Assembly: GCF_031656215.1 (NCBI RefSeq)
Contig: NZ_CP134228.1
Location: 868,001 to 932,000 of the forward strand
Origin: Mesorhizobium koreense
Lineage (GTDB): Bacteria > Pseudomonadota > Alphaproteobacteria > Rhizobiales > Rhizobiaceae
Reading direction: 5' to 3'
Length of the DNA: 64,000 nucleotides
In this document: in pieces, positions 37,946 to 46,539 of the stretch
Position numbering within the stretch: position 1 is the stretch's first letter
Layout: each line of letters opens with the position of its first letter
Notes under the pieces: generated by a model
What the model was told of the DNA's origin: nothing
Databases searched by the model: none
The model's input: only the letters and a program-made list of their open reading frames with translations
Position numbers and translations under genes: made by a program

Positions 37946-38603
37946 GGCGCAGAAGGTAGCCGAGCCCGCGCAGCGTGACGATGTTGACCTGCGCGCCCTC
38001 CAGCTTCTTGCGCACGCGATGGACATAGATCTCGATCGCACTGGGGTCGGCGTCGGCGTCGAAATCATAGACTGCGGCCGAAAGCGCGGCCTTGCTGATG
38101 GTGCGGCCCGCCTTGAGCATGAGCTGTTCCAGCACGGCATGCTCGCGCGGCGTGAGCGCCAGCGGTTCGCCGGCCAGGGTAAACAGCCGCGTATTGGTGT
38201 CGAATGCCAGCGTCCCGCAGGTCACCACGGGAGCGGAACGATCGCTCGCGCGACGCAACTGCACGCGAATGCGCGCCTCCAGTTCTTCAATCTGGAAAGG
38301 CTTGGCCAGATAGTCGTCGGCGCCTTCGTTCAACCCCCTGACACGACCGTCCAGGCTGGCATTGGCGGTCAGGACGATGATGGGCACGCGATTGCCCGCG
38401 GCGCGCAGGTCACGCAGCACCTCCAGCCCGCCCCGTCTCGGCAATGAAAGGTCGAGGATGACAAGCGCATATTCGCCTACCGCCAGCGCATGCTCGGCTT
38501 CTTCCCCGTCATGGGCAATGTCCACGGCGTAGTTGGCCTGCCGTAATGTTTTGCCCAGCCAGGCGGCAAGCTCGCGATTGTCCTCCACCAATAGCAGCCG
38601 CAT
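37935..38603 (-). CDS. OmpR-family response regulator (TctD/QseB-like)
   Basis: Protein of 222 residues from the ATG at 38603. The receiver (about 1-115) has LLLVEDNRELA, phospho-Asp in LVILDLSLPRRGG, VLTANASLDGR and Lys in DYLAKPFQI. The winged-helix output domain (about 125-220) has LTPREHAVLEQLMLKAGRTISK and EIYVHRVRKKLEGAQVNIVTLRGLGY. It is the partner of the overlapping kinase. It is the last clearly chromosomal gene before the tRNA-Gly fragment. Confidence 0.92.
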   Translation of the reverse strand: MRLLLVEDNRELAAWLGKTLRQANYAVDIAHDGEEAEHALAVGEYALVILDLSLPRRGGLEVLRDLRAAGNRVPIIVLTANASLDGRVRGLNEGADDYLAKPFQIEELEARIRVQLRRASDRSAPVVTCGTLAFDTNTRLFTLAGEPLALTPREHAVLEQLMLKAGRTISKAALSAAVYDFDADADPSAIEIYVHRVRKKLEGAQVNIVTLRGLGYLLRHEA

Positions 38604-38927
38604 GGATCCTTCCTTTGCGACCGGAAAGGCCGGCTGCTTTTCAATGAACGATTTTGCGCCTTTCGCCAAGCTTTTGCCGCTCGGGACCGGCCCCTCCTCT
38701 GGTCTGAGGCTGAGATCAGGCCGTCCGGAGCGCCATCGTGTTCGTCGGCCTCGGCCTCGAGACAGCGTCTTTTTCGGATCGATTTCGTGGATTTTAATAT
38801 ACTTCGGCGCACTCTCGCGACCCCGCGATTTCACGCTCCGTGGATTTTCCAAAGTGGTAACCCGCGTGTAACCGCGACCTCTTGAGCCGCTTCCGTGCCC
38901 TGCGATTTCAACCGCCCGGAAAACACG

Positions 38928-38952
38928 AAAGCCGCGGAATTCCGCGGCTTTT
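38928..38952 (-). terminator. Palindromic terminator next to the tRNA-Gly fragment
   Basis: AAAGCCGCGGAAT-TCCGCGGCTTTT is a nearly perfect palindrome with A/T flanks on both sides, positioned 16 bases beyond the tRNA 3' end on the minus strand. It is probably the original tRNA-Gly terminator left on the chromosomal side. Confidence 0.75.
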
Positions 38953-38967
38953 CGACGTTGGGAAATC

Positions 38968-39012
38968 TGGAGCGGGTGAAGCGATTCGAACGCTCGACCC
39001 CAACCTTGGCAA
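38968..39012 (-). other. Partial tRNA-Gly(GCC) 3' part: probable attachment site (att)
   Basis: Read on the minus strand, the 45 bases run from the anticodon loop (TTGCCAAGG, anticodon GCC) through the variable region and T-arm (GAGCG-TTCGAAT-CGCTT) to the acceptor 3' strand CACCCGCT and CCA. The 5' half (GCGGGTG acceptor strand, D-arm, anticodon 5' stem) is absent; the sequence beyond is unrelated. A 3' tRNA piece next to an integrase gene is the usual product of tyrosine-recombinase integration into a tRNA gene. The CCA points toward the core side, so the island lies to the right. Confidence 0.82.
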
Positions 39013-39198
39013 CTTCCCCGAGCGTCTTCGCCACAATAACCGGTGTTTCTCTAACTTACTGCGATACAACGATGATCCAGGATCGACCTTCGCTTTCCCT
39101 CTCTGGAATGGCCGAGATTTTCCCGAAATGTGCTTACACAGTGCTTACACGCGTGCTAGAATCAGCCCGTGTAAGCAATATGTAAGCAGGACAGCGAA

Positions 39199-40488
39199 AT
39201 GGGCAAGCTCACAATCAAGGCAGTGGACGCTCTCCGGCCCCCGGCATCGGGACAGGCATTCCTGTGGGACGGCGAATTGAAGGGCTTCGGCGTCCGGGTC
39301 ACCAAGGCCGGAGCCAAGACCTTCATCCTCCAGTACCGGAACGCATCCGGCAAAAGCCGTCGCATCAATATCGGGCGCCACGGCATCATGACGCTCGAAC
39401 TCGCGCGCGGCGAAGCCAAGATCAAACTCGGCGCCATCGCGGCCGGGGAGGACCCGGCCGAGATTGACGATGAGGGCGATACCGAGCCCTTGACAGTCGC
39501 CGCCCTGTGCGACTGGTATCTCAGCGAAGCGGAGGCGGGCCGCCTCCTTGGCCGGCGCAGACGCCCGATCAAGGCATCCTCGCTGAGGATGGACAAGAGT
39601 CGCATCGAGGCCCACATCAAGCCGTTGCTCGGCAGGCGCATCGTCAGCACCCTCAACCTCGGCGACATCGAAGGCGCACAGGCCGATATAGTGGCAGGAA
39701 AGACGTCGAAACCACGAACGGGTTCTCGCGGCGGCGTCACCACCGGTGGAGAAGGCGTCGCTAGTCGAACTATGTCGACGCTCCATGCCATCCTCGAGCA
39801 CGCAGTCCGGCTCGGAAAGATCGAGGGCAATCCAGCCAGAGGCGTTCGCAAGATCGCCAGCACACCGCGCGACCGGCGGCTCAACCGCGCCGAGATCGAA
39901 TATCTCGGCAGGGCGATGCTTGCGGCCGAGAAGGACGGCGAGCACCCCACCGGCCTTGCCGCCATCCGCTTCCTACTGCTGACCGGCTTCCGCCGCATGG
40001 AAGGGCTCGGATTGGAGCGCGCCTGGCTCGACGAGGAAGAGGGTGCGATCCGCTTTCCCGACACCAAGAGCGGCGCACAAATCCGTGTTATCGGCCAGTC
40101 TGCGGTCGACTTGCTCCTGGCGCAGCCCAAGACGAAATCTCCCTTTTTCTTTCCTGCGGATTGGGGAGACGGGCACTTCATCGGCCTGGTCCGCGTGTTC
40201 GATCGCGTCTGCGCGCGCGTGGGCCTCGAAGACGTGACCCTGCATACGCTTCGGCATACTTTCGCCAGTGTCGCCGCCGATCTCGGCTTCTCGGAATTGA
40301 CGATCGCCGCACTTCTCGGCCATGCCGCGCGTGGCGTGACGCAGCGCTACATCCACATAGACGAAGCGCTGCAGCTTGCGGCCGACAAGGTGGCGGACGA
40401 GATCACTTCCATTCTGGACCAGTCGGGGCGCGGACGGCGGTCCCGTCGCTCGGCTCGTCAGGACGCTACTCATGCCTCCGCCACTTGA
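39199..40488 (+). CDS. Site-specific tyrosine integrase (DUF4102/P4 type)
   Basis: Recombinase of 429 residues. The N-terminal Arm-binding DUF4102 domain (about 5-85) has LWDGELKGFGVRVTKAGAKTFILQYR. A core-binding SAM-like domain follows at about 95-190. The catalytic domain (about 220-400) shows Arg in LLTGFRRMEGLGL, HTLRHTFASVA (His-x-x-Arg), LLGHAARG and the nucleophile Tyr in TQRYIHID. It lies 187 bases from the tRNA-Gly fragment and reads into the island, as usual for islands that use a tRNA site. No excisionase was recognised. Confidence 0.93.
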   Translation: MGKLTIKAVDALRPPASGQAFLWDGELKGFGVRVTKAGAKTFILQYRNASGKSRRINIGRHGIMTLELARGEAKIKLGAIAAGEDPAEIDDEGDTEPLTVAALCDWYLSEAEAGRLLGRRRRPIKASSLRMDKSRIEAHIKPLLGRRIVSTLNLGDIEGAQADIVAGKTSKPRTGSRGGVTTGGEGVASRTMSTLHAILEHAVRLGKIEGNPARGVRKIASTPRDRRLNRAEIEYLGRAMLAAEKDGEHPTGLAAIRFLLLTGFRRMEGLGLERAWLDEEEGAIRFPDTKSGAQIRVIGQSAVDLLLAQPKTKSPFFFPADWGDGHFIGLVRVFDRVCARVGLEDVTLHTLRHTFASVAADLGFSELTIAALLGHAARGVTQRYIHIDEALQLAADKVADEITSILDQSGRGRRSRRSARQDATHASAT

Positions 40489-40542
40489 AAAGTATAGTTC
40501 CAAGGACTATAGAGATGTAAACGGACGCGAGCACCGTTCGGC

Positions 40543-40924
40543 ATGACCGTGTTCGTCACGAAGGAGTTTGCCCGGTTCGCGCGCAGGTCCCCGTCTCTCC
40601 GCCGATAGGCTGCTTCAAGCGACGGCGGAGGTGATGGATGGTCGATACGATGCTGATCTCGGCGGAGGTGTGTTCAAGCAGCGAGTCGCACGCGAAGGCG
40701 GTGGCAAATCGGGTGGCTTTCGCACGATTGTCGTGTTCAGGATCGGTGACCATGGCTTCTTCGTTCACGGCTTTGCCAAGAGTGACAAGGCGAATGTGTG
40801 GGCGAAAGAATTGAAGGCGCTTAAGCAACTAGCTGGTGTGCTACTCGGGTTTTCAGACGAGGAGCTTTGCAGGGCGCAAGGAACTGGTGAACTGGTCGAG
40901 GTAGTGACAGATGATGAAGAATAA
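40543..40924 (+). pseudogene. Frameshifted RelE/HigB-type toxin gene
   Basis: The ATG at 40543 opens MTVFVTKEFARFARRS, the usual start of this RelE-family toxin, but that frame stops at a TAG near 40606. The rest of the protein (LSADRLLQATAEVMDGRYDADLGGGVFKQRVAREGGGKSGGFRTIVVF, then FVHGFAKSDKANVWAKELKALKQLA) is in the +1 frame up to the stop at 40922. A one-base change between about 40,582 and 40,600 explains this. It overlaps the intact antitoxin gene by 14 bases. The toxin is probably inactive unless the ribosome shifts frame. Confidence 0.78.
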
Positions 40925-41234
40925 GAAGGCTGACAGCGGCATCCTTGCCTCCGTTCACAAGACAGCTGCCGGCCTACATAAGGCCGGCTTGGTCGACAAG
41001 GCGACGATGCGCGAGTTCGATGCCATATGCCTTACGCCGGTCCAGCCACTCAGTCCGGACGAGATCCGTACGCTGCGCGAGCGCGAGCAGGTCTCGCAGC
41101 CCGTTTTCGCGCACTATCTGAATGTACGGAAGGATGCCATTAGCAAATGGGAACGCGGCGAGAAGCGCCCGGACGGCCCCTCACTCAAACTGCTGAATTT
41201 GGTCAAGGCCAAGGGCCTTCAATCAATTGCGTGA
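40911..41234 (+). CDS. HigA/XRE-type antitoxin
   Basis: Protein of 107 residues. The C-terminal helix-turn-helix (about 50-100) contains LSPDEIRTLREREQVSQPVFAHYLNVRKDAISKWERGEKRPDGPSLKLLNL, the pattern of XRE antitoxins that follow a RelE/HigB toxin gene. It would neutralise the toxin and repress the operon. It starts inside the 3' end of the toxin reading frame (ATG at 40911, alternative 40914). Confidence 0.85.
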   Translation: MMKNKKADSGILASVHKTAAGLHKAGLVDKATMREFDAICLTPVQPLSPDEIRTLREREQVSQPVFAHYLNVRKDAISKWERGEKRPDGPSLKLLNLVKAKGLQSIA

Positions 41235-41790
41235 CCGCATCTTCCGTTGCTGGCGGTGAAGGTGGCGTCTGTCCGCCAGTCAACCGCTTGGCTCCGTCAT
41301 CGAACAGAGTGAGCGCGGCGATCGCGCCTTTGCACAGGAGCCCACCGCGACTTCGCCGGGCTGGCGGACGATCCTGGTCGGCGTCGCGCTTCGTCACCGA
41401 CACGAAGCTCCCCGCGAGGACCAAAAAACTCGAGGCCGCGATCGTTCTCAACCGTCACGCGCTCGCCGGCTGTCCATTCCTGGAAGCGGACCTCCTCACG
41501 GGCATCTTTGAATAGAATGGTTGCCGAAGCGGCACCTGCCCGCAGGATAGCCTTACGTCCCCCGCCCGCTTGACGTCGCCCTCGCGGAACTGCCAGAGGC
41601 GAACGAAGAGGGTGCATCCATCGCGAAGCGGGAACGTGCCGCGCGGATTGCGGAAGTAGCTGCCGGCCTCGCCTGGAAGATTCCATCAAGAACGAATATC
41701 ACCTCGCCACCGCCGTGAGTATTGACGGGGGAAGGCGCTGCCCGGACCGTACCGAACGATGGAGGCTGCCCGTGCGACCTCGATCGGTCA
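41235..41790 (-). pseudogene. Decayed ChrR-like cupin protein gene
   Basis: Minus-strand pieces of a two-cupin ChrR-type protein are spread over all three frames. VNTHGGGEVIFVLDGIFQ comes first, then GSYFRNPRGTFPLRDGCTLFVRLWQFREGD in the next frame, then ATILFKDAREEVRFQEWTAGERVTVE and GLEFF, and finally SFVSVTKRDADQDRPPARRS. At least three frameshifts separate them. The order and content match the metal-binding cupins of anti-sigma factor ChrR relatives. It is non-functional as read. Confidence 0.65.
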
Positions 41791-42267
41791 CTCCAGCGGC
41801 AGCACTTCCGACCGTTTGACTTGGCCAAGGGAGAAGCTGGTCTCGATAGAAGCGACACCGTCGAGACGGGAGAGCTTCTGCTTGAGGAAGTGCTCATAGG
41901 CTTCGAGATCACGCGCGACGATACGCATCAGATAGTCGCGCTGACCCGTCATGAGGTAGCAGTCGACGACTTCCGGCCATCGCGCCACAGCCTCGGCGAA
42001 GCGGTCGAGATCCTCCTCGCGCTGGCGTTCCAGCTTGATGGAGGCGAAGGCGCTGATCGGCAGGCCAACCTTGGTCTGGTCCACGACGGCCGTGTAGCCC
42101 TTGATGATACCGTCGCGCTCCAGATTGCGCGTGCGCCGCGCGCAAGGCGATTGCGACAGGCCAACTCGATCAGCCAAGTCGGCGACCGTCATCTTCCCGT
42201 CAATCTGAAGCGCCTGGAGAATCTTCTTGTCGATAGGATCCATGTCAAGACTTGGCTCGTTCTGCAT
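41788..42267 (-). CDS. Lrp/AsnC-family transcriptional regulator (MdeR-like)
   Basis: Protein of 159 residues. The N-terminal helix-turn-helix (about 10-60) has DPIDKKILQALQIDGKMTVADLADRVGLSQSPCARRTRNLERDG. The C-terminal ligand-binding RAM domain has VVDCYLMTGQRDYLMRIVARDLEAYEHFL. An alternative start is the ATG at 42243. It is divergent from the 2-oxoacid dehydrogenase E1 gene. This pairing recalls mdeR/mdeB of Pseudomonas, where an Lrp regulator controls methionine catabolism; the methionine gamma-lyase mdeA is absent here. Confidence 0.9.
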   Translation of the reverse strand: MQNEPSLDMDPIDKKILQALQIDGKMTVADLADRVGLSQSPCARRTRNLERDGIIKGYTAVVDQTKVGLPISAFASIKLERQREEDLDRFAEAVARWPEVVDCYLMTGQRDYLMRIVARDLEAYEHFLKQKLSRLDGVASIETSFSLGQVKRSEVLPLE

Positions 42268-42280
42268 CGGAGCAATAAGA

Positions 42281-42304
42281 TTTTGGCAATTTCAGCCAAA
42301 TTTT
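42281..42304. promoter_or_regulatory. Inverted repeat between the Lrp and E1 genes
   Basis: TTTTGGC (42281-42287) and GCCAAA-TTTT (42295-42304) form an AT-flanked inverted repeat with a 7-base centre. It lies 14 bases from the regulator start in a divergent promoter region, where an Lrp-type operator would be expected. Confidence 0.5.
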
Positions 42305-42378
42305 CATGAGAAGCAATCGAACTTTGATCGGTTTCATCTCGGGAAAAATCATAGCCTCGGACGAGCAAGGAGGGTCCG

Positions 42379-44766
42379 ATGGGCAACGACAAGATTCTGG
42401 GCGCGCTGGAGAAGAAGGTTCTCTGGCTGGCGACCTGGATGATTCACAACGCCAACCATCTGCGCGACAGCGAGGATGGTCTGAAGGTCGGCGGCCATCA
42501 GGCATCGTCGGCATCGCTCGCGACCATTATGACGGCGCTTTATTTCTCCGTTCTGCGACCCGAGGACCGCGTCGCGGTGAAGCCTCACGCCAGCCCGATC
42601 TTCCATTCGATCCAGTATCTTCTGGGCAACCAGTCGCTGGAGAAGATGAAGAACTTTCGCGGATACAAAGGCGTCCAGTCCTATCCGTCACGCACCAAGG
42701 ACATCGACGACGTCGATTTCTCCACTGGCTCAGTGGGCCTGGGCGTAGCTCAGACGCTGTTCTCGTCGCTCGTGCAGGACTACGTCCATGCCAAGGGCTG
42801 GGCCGCCGATCTGCCGGAGGGCAAGATGGTGGCACTGATCGGTGACGCAGAAATGGACGAAGGCAACATCTTTGAAGCCTTGATGGAAGGCTGGAAGCAT
42901 GGTCTGCGCAACACCTGGTGGGTGGTTGACTACAACCGGCAAAGCCTGGACGCGGTGATCCGCGAGGGACTGTGGGAGCGCTTCGAGACGATCTTCCGTA
43001 ATTTCGGCTGGGACGTCGTGGTGCTGAAGTACGGCAGCCTGCAGAAGGCCGCCTTCGCGGAACCGGGCGGCGAGCGGCTGCGCGACTGGATCGACAGCTG
43101 CCCCAACCAGCTCTATTCCGCGCTCACCTTTCAGGGCGGGGCCGCATGGCGCAAGCGCCTGATGGATGATCTCGGCGACCAGGGACCGGTTTCACGCCTG
43201 ATCGAGATGCGCAGCGACGCAGAACTCGCCCAGCTCATGGGAAATCTCGGCGGACACGATCTGCCATCCATCCTCGACGCATTCCGGCAGGCGCGCGAAC
43301 ATGACCGCCCAGTCTGCTTCATCGCTTATACGATCAAGGGCTTTGGCTTGCCGCTTGCCGGTCATAAGGACAATCACGCCGGCCTGATGACGCCGTCGCA
43401 GGTGGCTGCGGTGCGCGAGACGATGCAGGTCCGCGAGGGCCGGGAATGGGAGCCCTTCGAGGGGTTGGGCATCCCGGAATCCGAATTGCGCGGCTTTCTC
43501 TCGGCAGTGCCATTCGTGCAGAAGGGCACCCGACGCTACGCGGCACCGACGATCGAGGTTCCTGGAGAACTCGCCTTTGGCGCGCAGCCATCAATGTCCA
43601 CGCAGCAGGGCTTCGGGCTGCTGATGCATGAGATCGGCAAATCGGACAATGAGCTCGCGTCCCGCATCGTGACGACTTCTCCCGACGTCACCGTCTCCAC
43701 CAATCTGGGCGCATGGGTCAACCGCCGGGGCCTGTTCGCCAAGGAGCAGATGGCCGACCTTTTCCGGGCTGAAAAGATCCCCTCGACTTACAACTGGACC
43801 TTCTCGCCCGACGGCCAGCATATGGAGCTCGGCATCGCCGAGATGAACCTGTTCATAATGCTGTCGGCGCTCGGCCTGTCGCACTCGATCTTTGGCGAGC
43901 GCCTGCTGCCGGTCGGCACGCTCTACGATCCCTTCATCGAGCGCGGCCTCGATGCGCTCAACTACGCCTGCTATCAGGATGCGCGCTTCATGCTGGCCGC
44001 CACGCCGTCGGGCATCTCGCTGGCGTCGGAGGGCGGAGCCCACCAGTCGATCGCGACGCCCCTGATCGGCATCGCACAAGACGGGCTGGCGAGCTTCGAG
44101 CCAGCATTCGTAGACGAACTCGCGGTCATGATGCGCTGGGCCTTCGAATACATGCAGCGCTCAGGCGAGCAGGAACCGGACGAGACGACTTGGTTGCGCG
44201 ACGCCACGGGCGGCTCGGTCTATCTGCGGCTGTCAACGCGCTCGATCGAGCAGCCGCGTCGGGAGATGACGACCACGCTCAGGCAGGACATCATCAACGG
44301 CGCCTACTGGATGCGTAAACCGGGGCCGAACGCGCAGATCGTCGTCGCCTACACCGGGGTGATGGCACCGGAAGCGATCGAGGCGGTCGGGCTGATGGGC
44401 GAGGATCGACGCGACGTCGGTCTGCTGGCCATCACCTCTGCCGACCGGCTGAATGCCGGTTGGACGGCGGCTCAGCGCGCCCGCGAGGCCGGCCTGTCCC
44501 ACGCCAGCAGCCATATCGAACGGCTGATGTCGGACATGCCTTCCAATTGCGGCATCGTCAGCGTCATCGACGGCCATCCGGCGACGCTCGCCTGGCTGGG
44601 ATCCGTCCACGGCCATCGCATGCGGTCGCTGGGTATCGAGCATTTCGGCCAGACCGGCACGCTCGCCAACCTCTACCGCCATTTCGGCATCGACGCGCAG
44701 GGGATCGCCAAAGCGGCACAGACGCTCACGCCCGGCCGACCCATCCGCCACCTCCGGGCGATGTAG
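42379..44766 (+). CDS. Homodimeric 2-oxoacid dehydrogenase E1 / transketolase-like enzyme (MdeB/AceE type)
   Basis: Protein of 795 residues preceded by AAGGAGGGTCCG. The N-terminal thiamine diphosphate domain has HPAS-like KPHASPIFHSIQYLLGN and GDAEMDEGNIFEALMEGW (the GDxEMDE motif of homodimeric E1, with N following). The Pyr domain has LGIAEMNLFIMLSALG (catalytic Glu) and SEGGAHQSIATP. AceE proteins are about 880 residues; the shorter length and the divergent Lrp gene fit the 2-oxobutyrate-type MdeB group. No E2 or E3 is nearby, so it would borrow the host subunits or act alone. Confidence 0.85.
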   Translation: MGNDKILGALEKKVLWLATWMIHNANHLRDSEDGLKVGGHQASSASLATIMTALYFSVLRPEDRVAVKPHASPIFHSIQYLLGNQSLEKMKNFRGYKGVQSYPSRTKDIDDVDFSTGSVGLGVAQTLFSSLVQDYVHAKGWAADLPEGKMVALIGDAEMDEGNIFEALMEGWKHGLRNTWWVVDYNRQSLDAVIREGLWERFETIFRNFGWDVVVLKYGSLQKAAFAEPGGERLRDWIDSCPNQLYSALTFQGGAAWRKRLMDDLGDQGPVSRLIEMRSDAELAQLMGNLGGHDLPSILDAFRQAREHDRPVCFIAYTIKGFGLPLAGHKDNHAGLMTPSQVAAVRETMQVREGREWEPFEGLGIPESELRGFLSAVPFVQKGTRRYAAPTIEVPGELAFGAQPSMSTQQGFGLLMHEIGKSDNELASRIVTTSPDVTVSTNLGAWVNRRGLFAKEQMADLFRAEKIPSTYNWTFSPDGQHMELGIAEMNLFIMLSALGLSHSIFGERLLPVGTLYDPFIERGLDALNYACYQDARFMLAATPSGISLASEGGAHQSIATPLIGIAQDGLASFEPAFVDELAVMMRWAFEYMQRSGEQEPDETTWLRDATGGSVYLRLSTRSIEQPRREMTTTLRQDIINGAYWMRKPGPNAQIVVAYTGVMAPEAIEAVGLMGEDRRDVGLLAITSADRLNAGWTAAQRAREAGLSHASSHIERLMSDMPSNCGIVSVIDGHPATLAWLGSVHGHRMRSLGIEHFGQTGTLANLYRHFGIDAQGIAKAAQTLTPGRPIRHLRAM

Positions 44767-44952
44767 CGTATCCAGGTCGAACAGATTGAAGACGTAGTCG
44801 CAAAGCGCTCAGTAAGACCACTTTCGACCCCATCTCGATCGTTCCTAGATCACTGATGGCTCTCCAGAAGCCGCCGTTCTTGGCGCATCCAACCGCCGAG
44901 GTAACCGGGGGCCAGAAGCAGACTGGCAGACGCGCTCGATGAAGGCCTCGGC

Positions 44953-45320
44953 GAGCGGGCGATGCAGATTCACCTGCAGCGCATCATCGGTGCCTAGGTC
45001 GGCTCCGCCCACGGGGCAGGCCAGTTCTACTCCCGCGCCCTGACGGAGGCGCGCGACGCCACGGCCAAGGCCGCCAACGACGTCCGCGACGAGGACCTCG
45101 ACGGTCCGGTCGGCTTCGACAGCGCCGCGCAGCGCAAGCGTGAGTTCGCCGTAGACATGGCGCTTCAGCCGCATGCGCTTCGCATGGCGGCCAGGGGTGT
45201 GGTCGCAGCCTACGAGCAGGTCGTCGGCGAGCGCTGGAAGCCGTTCGAGCGCCCAATCGACAATCCGGCCAGGCCGTCGGCCGCAAGGCGGCCGAACTCC
45301 AGCTGGCCGCGCTCAGCTGA
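44953..45320 (+). pseudogene. Broken conserved island gene of unknown function
   Basis: One frame reads IHLQRIIGA, a TAG at 44995, then GQFYSRALTEARDATAKAANDVRDEDLDGPVGFDSAAQRKREFAVDMALQPHALRMAARGVVAAYEQVVGERWKPFERPIDNP. A missing base near 45,265 then moves the natural end (QAVGRKAAELQLAALS, stop at 45318) into another frame. I believe similar proteins occur in rhizobial mobile islands, but I cannot name a family. Upstream of it (44,767-44,950) nothing is recognised. Confidence 0.6.
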
Positions 45321-45372
45321 GCCGCCTCGGGCGAGGCTTCGGCCTCGCCCATTCTTCCGCCGTTGGCATCTC

Positions 45373-45405
45373 AGGGCCGGTCCCATTCGGGTCCGGCCCT
45401 TTTTT
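45373..45405 (+). terminator. Rho-independent terminator
   Basis: A 12-base stem AGGGCCGGTCCC / GGGTCCGGCCCT (one mismatch) with loop ATTC is followed by TTTTTT. It sits between the decayed island gene and the convergent PIN toxin gene. Confidence 0.82.
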
Positions 45406-45411
45406 ATGTCG

Positions 45412-45885
45412 CTATCGACGCCGCGCCGCGCGCGGGCTCAGCGGAAACATAGTCGCATCGTCATTCCACGGATCGAACACCGTCGCGCCGGACGCCCTGG
45501 TGTCCTTCACATTGCGGGTGACGAGATAAAGGTCGTGTTCGATCGCCGTTGCCCCAAGCATCGTGTCGATGACCGGGGGGGCATGGCCGCTCGCGCGTTT
45601 CACTTCGCCGGAGATCCGTCCCCAACGCCGGACGATCTCGTCATCGAGCGACAGCGCCCTGGCGCCGAACCGCTCCGCCAGCGCATCGCGCGCGGCCGTG
45701 TAGCGTGGCCGATCTACATGGTCGTCGGCGAGATTGTGGATGCCTTTGTCGTATTCGCCGAGCGTCAGAACGCTGATGTGGAAGGTGGCCTCGTCCTGAC
45801 CGGCGGCCCAGGACTTCACCGACGGCGCGCCACGCGGATTGATCAGCGCGGCGACGACGTTGGTGTCGAGCAGCCAACCCTTCAA
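45412..45885 (-). CDS. VapC-type PIN-domain ribonuclease toxin
   Basis: Protein of 157 residues. PIN-domain acidic residues are visible in GWLLDTNVVAALI (Asp near residue 7), LTLGEYDKGI (Glu near 43), and VIDTMLGATAIEHDLYLVTRNVKD (Asp near 106 and 125). The toxin would cleave RNA when free of its antitoxin. Its ATG overlaps the stop of the antitoxin gene by four bases, the usual coupling. It looks intact, unlike the RelE-type toxin nearby. Confidence 0.9.
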   Translation of the reverse strand: MKGWLLDTNVVAALINPRGAPSVKSWAAGQDEATFHISVLTLGEYDKGIHNLADDHVDRPRYTAARDALAERFGARALSLDDEIVRRWGRISGEVKRASGHAPPVIDTMLGATAIEHDLYLVTRNVKDTRASGATVFDPWNDDATMFPLSPRAARRR

Positions 45886-46181
45886 AGCTCGACGTCCCGG
45901 CCGTCATCCGCCTCACGGCCGAGATCGAGCCCGTCGAGATGCAGGCTCTCCATGAATTCGACGAACGGCGCGCGCGGTTTCGCGGGCGCGAGGCGCTCGA
46001 ATTCCTCGACGCTCATCACGACGACCGCGTCCTGGCCGCGCACGCTGACGCGCTGCGGCCCATCCTCGCGGGCATGCCGGACCATCTCGCTGAACCGCGC
46101 CTTGGCGTCTTCCAGCTTCCATCGACGGCCCGCAGTCCGGCGAGCCTTCAGTACTTTCGTCACGTCCGCGCTTTTGGCCAT
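45882..46181 (-). CDS. Phd/YefM-type antitoxin
   Basis: Protein of 99 residues. The Phd/YefM fold is seen in RRWKLEDAKARFSEMVRHAREDGPQRVSVRGQDAVVVMSVEEFERLAP (about 19-66). The C-terminal tail (FVEFMESLHLDGLDLGREADDGRDVEL) is acidic and probably wraps the toxin. It precedes and overlaps the PIN toxin gene. Pairs of this kind stabilise islands. Confidence 0.88.
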   Translation of the reverse strand: MAKSADVTKVLKARRTAGRRWKLEDAKARFSEMVRHAREDGPQRVSVRGQDAVVVMSVEEFERLAPAKPRAPFVEFMESLHLDGLDLGREADDGRDVEL

Positions 46182-46457
46182 GTTCTCACCTAGTCAGATG
46201 GTCAGGGATATAGCACCGACAACCGTGTCCTGCCAGACCCAGATCGCACACGAGAGCAAGAATCGGGGCGAAGCAGGAAGGAGGGCAGGCGCCCATCGCG
46301 GTCCCTCCCGGCTGAGGAGTCCTGTCGGTGCCGGCGGACGGCGCAGCGGCTTTGCCGCCCTCCACTGCGTTTCGGCCGACGGTGCGCCGTCCACACTGAA
46401 TTCCCCGGCCATGGACCGCCGTGAGGGGCCGCGATGGGCGCGGCCTCCGAGGAAAAT

Positions 46458-46535
46458 GAATGGGAAGAAGGAAAGCGGGTGCGCCGACATCTATGCGCGG
46501 ATCACCGATCGCATTGTCGCCAATCTCGGGAAGGG
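46458..46535 (+). pseudogene. N-terminal remnant of an ArdC-like antirestriction gene
   Basis: MNGKKESGCADIYARITDRIVANLGKGV resembles the start of ArdC-type (DUF1738) ssDNA-binding antirestriction proteins, which open with a D-x-Y-x-x-V/I-T-D-x-I-V segment. The normal continuation (a Trp-rich stretch) is replaced by an unrelated sequence that runs into a DUF982 fragment. ArdC genes are common on conjugative elements. The 276 bases upstream hold no recognised gene. Confidence 0.55.
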
Positions 46536-46539
46536 CGTA

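Noticed and set aside
38968-39040. Complete tRNA-Gly gene
   Set aside because: The 5' acceptor strand, D-arm and 5' anticodon stem are missing; the sequence beyond TTGCCAAGG does not pair.
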